Part shown: piece after piece, positions 40,515 through 52,000 of the stretch
Numbering within the stretch: the stretch's first letter is position 1
How the letters are laid out: each line of letters starts with the position of its first letter
Translations under genes and position numbers: made by a program
The notes under the pieces: model-generated
Databases searched by the model: none
What the model saw: the letters and a program-made list of their open reading frames with translations, nothing else
What the model was told of the DNA's origin: nothing
Source: Arbacia lixula
Lineage: Eukaryota > Echinodermata > Echinoidea > Arbacioida > Arbaciidae
Direction of reading: 5' to 3'
NCBI GenBank assembly: GCA_963669155.1
Contig: OZ022576.1
Location: 22,921,178-22,985,177, forward strand
DNA length: 64,000 bases

Positions 40515-42471
40515 CTTGCTTGATACACTACTCAAACCAAAACCCCAGACGCAGTCCAACTAAAAGATTAAAAAGTGGGGATAGGGAGGAGGGGTTACTT
40601 CCACCCCCATCACCCCGATTTTCAAGACTTGGTGGTCCAACCTAGTTCCGTTCCTACTACTGTATTTGGAGTTGTGGTGTAGTGATGTCGCGGATGTCGT
40701 TGCTTGGTAATATTCGCGCTTTGCTGCGTCTTTCTCTATGCGCATGCGCGCTTCGCGCAGACATCATACTGACGTCATAAAACATTGCCACTGCACTGCC
40801 ACTATACTTTGACGTCACAGAAGCATGCTGAAAAGACGTGGCCGAAGCAATTAAGCTGCGGTAATAAATCATCGCAGTCATCGAGCGTACACAACACTAG
40901 CCCCTATGCTGCAGTTAAACTTTTCGCTTGAGATGATATGATGTTAAAGGAGCATAAACGTGTTAACTGTAGATGTCACGACCCCAGACTAATGTTGTGA
41001 TCATTGTTCACGCTACGTTCGAAGGAGCTCGGTGGAATGTAAACACGCTAGTATTATGTATTTTTTTTAAAGTAGACTCTAGTGCAATGTGTTAGTATTC
41101 AACATAACATACTTGCTCGACTTAAACACTTAAACACTTGCTCGACTTAAACTGATCTCACTAAGCTGCGACTTAACTTGGCGAATTAATTAATTGACTG
41201 CGAATCCCTGTTGTTGATGTTGTTGCTGGTTGATTTTAGGCGCGTGTTCAATCGTACCCCTCTTTATTCGGATTATAGCGTTACATATTTTTATGCAAAC
41301 ATTATTTGCCGAGCTAGACCCGCGCGTCACGTCCATCGATGGTCACGTCGAGCGAGTGTACATGCATCGAATTTTATTGTTTGCTGCCCTCTACGGTCAA
41401 TGGGTTCCATAGTTTCGGGTGTAAACAATGGTAAAATTCTTAAATGTTTTATAGCTGCAAGTATTCCACTGAACAAGCTGGTAACTCCCTCAAATACTGG
41501 AAGACAGGTGAACAAGGTGTTGAGTAAGTACTAATTTGTTAATGAATAGTTGTGATCATGAAGCGAGAAAGAAATTCTCTAGTTTGTATGTTATCGTGAG
41601 GCCATCCAAAGTGAGCAGTACGCCCCATGCATTGACTTTGGTGATGGTTTGGAGATTAAAAGATCAACCCACACAGGTTATAATGTATCATCGTACAAAT
41701 GATGAAGATTAAGAACCTCAATGACATTATTACACCATTTGATGTGTAATGATGTAATATCTTTTAGTCTTTCGAACGCAAGTTAAAAATTAGATATTTC
41801 TAACAAAAATGTGTGATTGTCAAGTATTTCCATATTTTCCTCTTAAAATCTTGCATTTTGTTGACTAGTGCTTAAATGCACAACAAATCGCGCATCCAAC
41901 CTTTCATTGAGCAGAAATATGGGGGGATCGGTTTGTGGAACACTCACTGTACTACTTGATAGTACAATAATGAGCAGAGAAGAATTGACTTTTATTTTTG
42001 GATATGAGTATGACTAGGAAATTGTATTAATATATTGAGACATGCATAGGTTGGCATGATCATGAAATGAGTCCCTTATTATTGCTTTACACGCATTCAA
42101 GCCCACGCACAGAACAATGGAACTAGCGGAGCTTGGGACCTAAACCATGTTTAGGCCCATCAGTTGATAAATGATTCGATTAATAAACATTATTTTGTAG
42201 AAATTAAAGAATGTAGTGGAGTAATAAATGAATACATAAATCTTCATTACAATTTTCAGGGTTGGCAGTAAATCTTGAATGAGGTTAATTTTATTGTAGT
42301 GAAATATCATTGTTTGTCTCCATTGGTGTTTTGAAATACCACTGCACCACTCATAACAGTGCTCTCCCTTGAATCTCTGACTATGAGATGATCATGTAAT
42401 TATGTTGGTGTAAAACTTGAGAAATTGTGTTTCCATAATAGAAATCTCTACTGTCATCTGGCAAGCGCATC
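40515..42471. promoter_or_regulatory. Intergenic region between head-to-head genes, likely promoters
   Basis: It lies between the 5' parts of the minus-strand repeat-protein gene and CDK20. Around 40,680-41,050 the sequence is richer in CpG (for example TGCGCATGCGCGCTTCGCGC near 40,738), which fits a promoter. No TATA box is evident. CDK20 may have an upstream non-coding exon, since an acceptor-like AATAG lies just before its start codon. Nothing else is coding here. Confidence 0.45.
40699..40711 (+). promoter_or_regulatory. X-box-like (RFX) motif, weak
   Basis: GTTGCTTGGTAAT resembles the RFX consensus GTTRCC-N(0-3)-RGYAAC with two mismatches. It sits about 140 bp beyond the first identified exon of the repeat-protein gene, in the CpG-richer part. 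RFX sites mark many ciliary genes. Confidence 0.25.
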
Positions 42472-43067
42472 ATGAACCAATATTCAATACTTGCAAGGAT
42501 TGGAGAAGGTGCACATGGAATCGTCTTCCAAGCAAAACACATAGAGGTAAGTTGTGCTAGGGATGAATTACTAACGATCTGTCTGAATCAATAAGGGTGG
42601 ATGTTACAAGCCAATATTTGTGTTTTCAAAAGGAAAAACTATTTTTTTTTCTAAAATGTATATCACTGTACATTCTAATGATATTGAGCTTAGTGAAGGG
42701 GGGGGGGGGGGGGATAAAAATAGGAACATGAGGAATGCACATCAAGAAGCATACTTCTGCAAGGTTTTATACTCTTGATTTGTTTTAATATCTTTCTGTT
42801 ATGTAGACTGGTGAAATAGTTGCTCTGAAGAAAGTCCCGCTCAGGAAACTTGATGACGGAATTCCAAACACTGCCTTAAGGTAAGTGAAGAAGGTGACTT
42901 TGAGATCAGGTGGAACATAGTTAGGCCTCTGCCATAAAGAATCATGTCATCAGAGTTCAATAGTCAAAGGTCATGAACTCTTGGTGCTCAAATATTTCAC
43001 CAAAGATGAACTTGAAGTAAATAGGGTTAGGGTCAAACATTCTGGAACTTGCCCCCCCCCGAAAAAA

Positions 43068-43098
<31 letters not shown>

Positions 43099-46000
43099 CA
43101 AAACAAAACAAACAACAACAACAACAACAAACAAGCAACAACCCACAAACAAACAAAAAAACACACCATAAAATACAAAAAATAATCATGAGCATGGAGC
43201 ATAATATAGAGGTGGAAACAATTTCTCTGATTGCTCTGGATGTCCATATATAAATACACCAGCAAATCACTTATCATTTCAATGTTTATTCATTCATTAC
43301 CATTGAGTTATTGGAACACATGGTATAAAACATGTAAATGCTAGTTGCTTTGTTATATATTTTATTATTTGGTATTAGGCAGCTGTCCCTGCTGAAAGAG
43401 ATATTGATCTAATGAAAGAGTTGACTATTAACCAATGCAAAGTAAAAAGTACATGTCCCAAGCATGTATTCATTTTGTAGAAGAAAATAATACTCTGAAA
43501 TAAATTGCCAGTGCAATGCTTTTTTAGGTGGTCTGCCATGCCATGGCAGATCACCTCTTGTTTTTGTCCGAATTTTCTTTCTTTATTATTATTGTCACGA
43601 AATGATGTACAAGTGTGTGCATTCGCCGTACTGGGCGAAGGAGTTACAAATTACGCACGGGTATTGGATTACGCACGGGTATAGTAACACGTACGCTTGG
43701 GTTTGGTGCGTAGGCCGGGAGTAGAGAGAGGGGAGTTAGAATGTAGACACAAGCAGGTTAGGACGTGTCCGGGCGGCGCCTGTAGAGCTAGAGAGAGACT
43801 CGGGGGGTATCGCAAGTCAGCTAGGCGACGGCGGAGAGGGATTTGAATAAGAATTGTTCTGCAGTATAACTGAAACTGTCTCTCGGATATACAAGGCAAG
43901 TAAAACCAATGACTTCGTATTCAACATAATTCACTGGCGTGACCGTGTCTTTAATTGTTGTTAGAGAGCGTGATGCAGGTGACTGTCAGGATTTGATGGA
44001 ATGTATGTTGGTGTTGGTCTACAAAAATAATCCACAAAAGATCCCTCATAGACGGAAATTGGAAAACCCAGTTCCGTTACATTGGTGGCAGCGACGGGAT
44101 GGATTGCGTGGACTATCAGCTAAAAAGCCACTATGCTCACGCTAACTAACTTCAGAATAATTCTAACGACACATCGCCTGCAGTGACAAGTTCAACGCCT
44201 GCAGGGCGCCTGCAGGGGAAAGTGTATAGCGCCTGCAGGGTGCCTGCAGTGTAAAGTCTAGCGCCTGCAGTGTAAAATGAATAGCGCCTGCAGGGCGCCT
44301 GCAGTGAAAAGTTTAACGCCTGCAGGGAAAGTGTATAGCGCCTGCAGGGTGCCTGCAGTGTAAAGTCTAGCGCCTGCAGTGTAAAATGAATAGCGCCTGC
44401 AGGGCGCCTGCAGTGAAAAGTTTAACGCCTGCAGGGAAAGTGTATAGCGCCTGCAGGGTGCCTGCAGTGTAAAGTGTACAGCGCCTGCAGGGTAACCATA
44501 GTGCCTGCATGCCTGTAGTGCCATCACGTGTGAATGCCTACAGTGCCTGCAGTGAAGAGTAGCGCCTGCAGGGTAATCATAGGGCATGCATGCCTGTAGT
44601 GCCATCACGTGTGAATGCCTACAGTGCCCTCAATAATTAAAGTAGCGCCTGCAGGGAGATTGTATACGGCGCCTGCAGTGCTTGTGGTGCCTTCTATACA
44701 CACGAATGCCTACATCGCCTGCAGGGATATAAGGACAACCACGGTGGTTATGGAGCCGTCACGGATGAACGTCTACAATGTTGGTATTTAAATAAAACGA
44801 TTGCGGTATTTTCGTTTGTTGTAGTTCACAGATATAAGAAAAATTACTGATATCTCAAAGGAAAACAAAATTGTCTGGATAATTGGTGGGAAGGTTTTGC
44901 ACAGATTTTAGAAAGGAATTAATTAACAGGTGCAGGTAAACCCATGAGTTTTGAATACACTGAGTCCATGATGGAGGGAAAGAGGTTGGATCAGGATGCC
45001 GAGCTGGATATGCTGGTGGCGGAGGTCCAACGGGGAGATGAAGAACTACAACATTCACGTACGGAAAATCAAATGTTGCAGGAGCAGAATCGCCTGCTGA
45101 GGGAGCGTTTAGAACATCTGGAAATAGAGCAATCCCCGGTGACCAGTCCAGGACTGGAGGAGGTCACCAAGACACCAAGAAGAACTATAACAGAGGAATT
45201 TTCGTCCCCACCTTCACAAGAAATAAACGAAACAGTAACACAGCAGCACCCCATGGGCGGGATAGCCCCGGAAGAAGATAATCCTCGGGTGAGATGGGTT
45301 CCCGACAAAACATCAACAGGTTTCAGGCCAGTTCAACATGGAAGGACACTAGCAGGAGGAGCAATGGCACACCCAGAAGAAAGACAGGAAGTCGACGAAT
45401 CCAGATTTGTCCCATCATTTCAAAAGAGACATATAGAGGTGCCCAGAAATAAGCCCACAGGTAGTACATGTAATGCAGACGACAGGGCAACTGGGGCATT
45501 CAGCAGCGGGCCTATACAATTCCGGGCAAATTCAGCCAGCAGGACATCCTCGAAGCCAAGTATTATACCTGACAGGTTTGATGGGAGAACTCCATGGCAT
45601 GAGTACATCAGCCACTTTGAAGCTTGTAAAGCGGCAAACGAATGGGACAATAATCAATCGAGGATCTTTCTAGCTGCCAGTCTCAGGGGGCCTGCCCTGA
45701 AGGCCCTGGGGATCAGGGCCAGTGATTCATCGCATCTGACCTATCGAAAGCTGGTGGAGCTCCTGGAGAAGCGCTTTGGGCCAGGGCAAATGGCTGAGAA
45801 TTACCTACTGGAATTGCGGTATCGCCGTCAGGGCCCCAGGGAGAGCATCCAAGAATTAGGTCAAGCCATTGGGGAGCTATCCATGCTTGCCTATCCGGAA
45901 TTACCAGAGGAAGCACAGGATCGTCTGGCAAGGACACACTTCACGGAAGCAATCGAAGACCAATCCATACGAGAGGGCGTCTTTCGTTCAAAACCCGCTA

Positions 46001-49000
46001 CTCTCGATGAGGCCATACAAGCAGCACTGGCTACAGATAACTTCTTCAGGCTTGAAGAACAGAGAACGGGACGGCGGTACAAACAGTCGAGAGTTGTGGA
46101 GGGGGATGCATCGGCAAGTTCCACAGAGTTGTTGGAAGAGATAAAGCAGCTCAAGGCACAACTCGAAAGCCGGGACAGAGGGAACCACGAGAGGCCATCT
46201 TCATGGAGACGGCAAGGCCCATGGAGACGGAGATCAGCGACGCCTGAAGACGAATGTTTCTACTGTCGTGAAAAAGGCCACTTCAAAAGGGAGTGTCCAA
46301 AAAGACGAGAAAGGAATGAGGGACAACAATGGATGGGAAACGGAAATCGGCCAACCACCGGGCCCAGTGGACGGCCGGACCAAAACCCGGGCCAATACGA
46401 GACACAGAGACAATAGGAGGGATTCAATCGAAACCCACGACACAACCAACAGTTAGAACAGACCCAAATCGAGCCCGCAGTGGGCTATTTGTAAATGTGG
46501 AAGTACGGGGCGTTAATGCAAGGCTGTTGGTAGACACAGGAGCAACGGATACAATTTTGTCGTCAGCCTTGTATTACCGCATCGCTCGAGGGAGTAGACC
46601 ACATCTGAGGACCAGTGACTTAGGCGTGCGTAATGCAGACGGTAGTCAACTGGATACACTGGGCAGGGGATCGGTCGAGCTGCGAGTCGGGACCCAGATC
46701 TCTTCTCTACAGGTGGTATTCGGCAACACCAATAAACTAGACGGAATCCTAGGAATGGACTTCCTGCTTCAAAACCGCGCAAGTCTTGACCTCAAAAGAA
46801 TGGAGCTGAACCTGGACGGAGAAAAAATTAGATGTACCGATGGCCAAGGAGGGACGTTTTGCGCCAGGGTGCTTGTAGGAGAGACTACGAGAGTCCCAGC
46901 GGGTCACGAGGTACTGATCACGGGTCACGTGAAGTCCAGGAGAGACATACACGGCGTCGGCATCGTAGAGCCCGTCAACGATGGAGAATTGGCCCAGAAG
47001 GGGATGTTGGTGGCCCGGGTGCTTGTGGAGTCCACCGATGACAAGATCCCTGTCCGGATATTTAACCCAGGCCAGATAGACTGTGTCATCAAACAGGGTA
47101 CCCTGGCAGGGTATATCTCCCCGGTATCAGAGGTTGACATTGAAGACACCCACGACAACGAAATAGACGGTAAGGACAAGGCCCCAATACCTGACCATCT
47201 AATAGATCTCTATCAGCGGAGCAAACAAGGGGTAGAGGATACTCATCACAGCAAGATTGCCAAGTTACTATGTGACTACCAGGATATATTCGCAACATCA
47301 GACGCAGACATTGGTCGGACGGACAAGGTCCGCCATGGGATCAATACTGGAGACCACCCACCAATCAAGGAAAGACCTCGACGGTTCCCACCCAAGGAGC
47401 AGACAGAAATAGACCGCCAGGTAAAGCAGCTTCTGGACAATGGCATGATAGAGCCCTCAGATAGCCCCTGGGCTTCCAATGTAGTCCTTGTGAAAAAGAA
47501 GGACGGGTCCAAGCGCTTCTGTGTCGATTACAGACGACTAAACAATCTGACCATTAAAGATGCCTACCCGATTCCCCGAATCGATGATTCATTGGACGCC
47601 CTGGGCGGGTCAAGGTGGTTTTCGACATTGGATCTGGCTTCGGGGTATTGGCAGGTGGAGCTGGAAGAGGAGGCCCGGAAAAAGTCAGCTTTCGTTGTTA
47701 GAGGAGGCCTGTACTGCTGGAAGGTGATGCCCTTCGGCCTCAGTGGGGCTCCTGCTACGTTTGAAAGGCTGATGGAGCGTGTGCTGGCAGGGCTACATTG
47801 GGAGACTCTACTGGTGTACCTGGACGATGTCATTGTGTATGCCAAGACGGTAGAAGATGAACTGAGTCGACTGGGCACAGTCTTTCAGCGCCTACGAGAG
47901 GCAGGACTGAAACTCAAAGCCAAGAAATGTCACCTTTTCGAAGAAAGCGTCCTCTACCTTGGTCACGTGGTATCCGGTAATGGGATATCGACTGACCCGG
48001 AGAAGGTCAAGGCGGTAGAGGAATGGCAGACCCCTGCTTGTGTGAAAGAGGTGCAAAGTTTCCTTGGGCTAGCCTCGTACTACCGTAGGTTCATCGCCGG
48101 ATTCTCCAACATCGCTAGGCCTCTGCATCGTCTAACGGAGAAGGGCCAACCATTCACATGGACGGACGACTGTGAAGCGGCGTTCCAGGACCTGAAGAAG
48201 CGGTTGGTGGAAGCACCCATCTTGGCCTATCCCGACCCCGAGCAAGAGTACATCCTGGACACCGATGCCAGCAATTACGGCATTGGAGCCGTCTTATCCC
48301 AAGTACAGGATGGCAAAGAGAAGGTCATATCCTATGCAAGCAGAACACTCAACAAAGCTGAAAGAAACTACTGCACCACACGGAAAGAACTTCTAGCTGT
48401 TGTGGTGTTCTTGAAACAATTCAGGCAATACATCTATGGACAAAGGTTGACAGTCCGGACCGATCACGGGGCCCTCCGTTGGCTCCTCAACTTCCGGGAT
48501 ATCCAAGGTCAGATGGCGAGGTGGTTGCAAGTGATTGCCGAGTATGATCTCACGATCATACATCGTGCCGGGAGATCACATGCTAACGCCGATAGCCTAT
48601 CCAGACGACCATGCACGGATTGTAAACAATGTGGCTCGGTGGAGAGAGATTCGACTGGGACGGAGAGTAAGATGGAACCAAAGGTGGACGTAGAGCCGGA
48701 GAATTCGGCGGGAATAAAGGTCGTCACAGTGGAACCAGCAGTCGACACTACCACCTTAAGCCAACTGCAAGCCGATGATCCCTCCATCGGATGGATCATC
48801 GAAAGAAAGAAACAAGGAATGGGCAGACCGGATTGGTCTGTTATGTCTTCTAGAGCAAGTGTGGACAAGTCTTACTGGAGAATGTGGGATCAGCTAGAAG
48901 TAAAACAAGAAGTCCTGTACCGGAAATGGGAATCGGACGAAGGAGACCAGACAAAGTGGCATGTCGTCCTACCGGAAAAAATGAGAAAAGAGGTAGTACA

Positions 49001-52000
49001 GGAGCTACATGGCGGAAAGTCTAGCGGCCACTTGGGAATGAAGAAGACGACGGGCAAGGTCCGCATGAGATTCTACTGGGTCGGGATGGATGCAGATATT
49101 CGTTCCGTAGTCCGCAAGTGTGATGTGTGCGCCCGGAGAAAAACCCCACTCAAGAAGAGAAAGGCTCCCTTGCAGCAAGAGTCCGTAGGTGCCCCGATGG
49201 AGCGAGTGGCCCTGGACGTTGTTGGCCCCTTACCCGAGACAGAGAGAGGGAATAAGTACATCCTGGTAGTGGGGGATTATTTCAGCAAATGGATGGAAGC
49301 CTACCCCATACCAGACCAGACAGCACAGACCGTTGCAGAGAAGTTTGTCAACGAGTTTACCTGTCGCTTCGGCGTGCCGACTGTGCTACACTCAGATCAA
49401 GGGCGCAACTTTGAGTCCCAAGTTTTTAAGGAAATGTGTGACATCCTGGGCATCGACAAGACCAGGACGACCCCATACAATCCTAAATCGGATGGCTTGA
49501 TAGAGAAGTTCAACCATACCCTTATCACTACCGTGTCTATGATGATAGAACCGCACAACCGGCAACGAGATTGGGACTTGAAGGTCCCACTGGCCCTCTT
49601 CGCGTACCGGTCGGCCCCCCAGGAGTCTACAGGAGAAACCCCCAACATGTTAATGTTGGGCAGGGAGCTGTCATTGCCCATTGACCTCACCATGGAGGCC
49701 GGCAACCTCGGGGAAGTGGTCGATTCCTACCCCGAAACAGACTTTGCCTACAATTTGAGGAAGGGGATGCAAAGGGCCCACCAAAGAGCCAGAGACAACA
49801 TGGCGGAGAGTGCACGGCGGCAGAAAAAGACATATGACCGGAAAGCAGAGGGGAGCAGTTTCAGAATCGGTGATTTCGTCTGGCTCCATAACACTGCCAA
49901 GACAAAAGGGGTATCCCCAAAGCTGCAACAAAGATGGCATGGACCATATCTGATTATCGACAAATTATCAGATGTGACCTGCAGAATCCAAGAGCGGAAA
50001 AACGCAAAAAAGAGAGTGGTACACGTCGACCGATTGAAGCCGTATTCTGGTGAAACTCTACACTCGTGGGTAGAAGAGGCTGGCGGAGGCAGTGACGCCC
50101 TTTCACAGGGGCAGGATCGTCACGAGCTTCCAACTCAACCGGAAGAAGGGCCTGACATAGGAACAGAGGATCAACCGGAGCCTAACGAGCTCGATAGCGA
50201 AGGCCAGGGCGAAGACCCCAATTCCTCAATGTCGGCACGATCCCCTTTAACAAGACGAAACCCTCATAGAATTCGAAGACCGCCTCGTAGATATGCAGAT
50301 GAGCCCTGATGTGACGTACATGAAAGTACTGTCTCCTAACGATGTAAATAATGTAAATAGTCACTACATGTTGAGAAGCACGTCAGATCTCACCTATTAA
50401 CCCAACATGTCCCGGTGTTTGTATTTTCATACAGATCATTAAATAGAATGCCCCGACACGAGCAAAACACCGTCAAGTGCTACACCTGTCAGCGCTATTT
50501 CAACCACCAACGCAGCCTGGACCGGCATATAGAGGTTGAACATAAGCAGAGAGGAGGTCATTGCTGCAAACACTGCGGACGACGTTTTACTAGGAGGGAT
50601 AACCTCCTGGTCCACTACCGGCGGCAGCACCCATATCCACGTGAAGCCCTGCCCCCTAATGGACACCGCAGGGAAGACCGACGGCGCTCAAGGAGCCCCA
50701 AGCGACGCAGAGGTGACAGCCGCTCTAGATCCCCAGTGGTGAAACGACACATCCAGAGCACCATCACCCGCCCCGAGGAAAAGCCGCAGGAAAGCGGGCC
50801 ACTTCCTGAAATAGAGGTAAACGTGTCGCCGGAGACGAGGGAGGAGGTAGAACCTGCTATGATGAGCCGGCCGTCTCCCATCATACAACCAACAAGCGGC
50901 AAGCCGCGAGGAATGTTGGCGATGATAAAACCGGAGGAGTCTGAGGCCTCAGACTCGGAAGAGGAAGTTGAGGCATACGCGGCCGGGGGAGACGACGTTG
51001 AGGTAGGCCGTACCGACGAGGAAGAAGCTATAGTCCCGGAGATCCGACGCGTCCAGATTGGCCGCCCGGTGGGTGAGCTATCTGCTACGGCCGTGCTTCA
51101 AAATCAGCGGGTCCAAGTTGGGGAGCAGTCCTCCCAGGCTGTGTTCCGCGCGGGGAAAAAACTCTGGGAGGAGAGCCGGGAAAGGAGGTACGAGGTCGTG
51201 TTCCTGCGGGTGGGAACCAGCCAAGGGCCTCAACGCCCTACCCCGTTGCACCGCGTCGAGGGAGGTGTGGCCAAGGAGCAGATGTCCCAGGATGAGCTGG
51301 CCAAACTACTGGTGGGTCGCGTCAAAAAGATCACGGAAACCATCAACGAGACTACCTACCACGGAGGGATGGTGAGCTCCAAGCGGGAAACGCGCACCGA
51401 GTTTTGCGTAGACGTCGTCGCCGGGGTGGACAAAACCCAGAGAATTTAGATACCTCATAATTATAAACAGTTTTGTATTCAATTGTATGAACTGCTAATA
51501 AGAGAGCTTTGTTTTTTTTTTTGTAATATTTTATCCATCATGTCAAGTACTATATGATGTCAATACCTCATTTCCGACCCAAAGTTGCCAAAAGTGCCAA
51601 TGATTTGCCAAAGATGACTTGTATTTTGATACTGACCGTACGTGCTTTAGTGGTAACTTATAACTTAGTAGTTTTACACGGTATCTGATTTATACATTCC
51701 TTACCAACAGGGTGGAGATAGTTACTTAAGAGGATGTACTGTCATTTTGTTATCCCTGGTAGGGATAGAGTGATTTTTGTAAATAGCTGTTTGTCTGTTG
51801 GGGCAGTTATGTTTTAACTGCTATGTAACGCATGTTTTTACTGCATTGTAATGTTATGTTTTGGAGCTAACGGCATGAAGGGTAAAGGCTGACGCTACCA
51901 GTTGACGGGGAAACAAAGCCTGTCCTTCGTTTGTTTCGAGAGGGGTAAACGCCTCTTTAAAGCCTTGTTTATGACATTATTTTGTTTAACTTTGTATATA

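Noticed and set aside
43669-43899. Identical 76-codon minus-strand frames in both LTRs
   Set aside because: They are identical only because the LTRs are; no sign of coding.
44160-44730. CRISPR-like array
   Set aside because: Units are short, abutting and variable, without unique spacers, and they lie in a retrotransposon leader of a eukaryotic genome.
50448-51449. Envelope gene of the Gypsy element
   Set aside because: No signal peptide, membrane segment or furin-like site; it is a zinc-finger frame instead.
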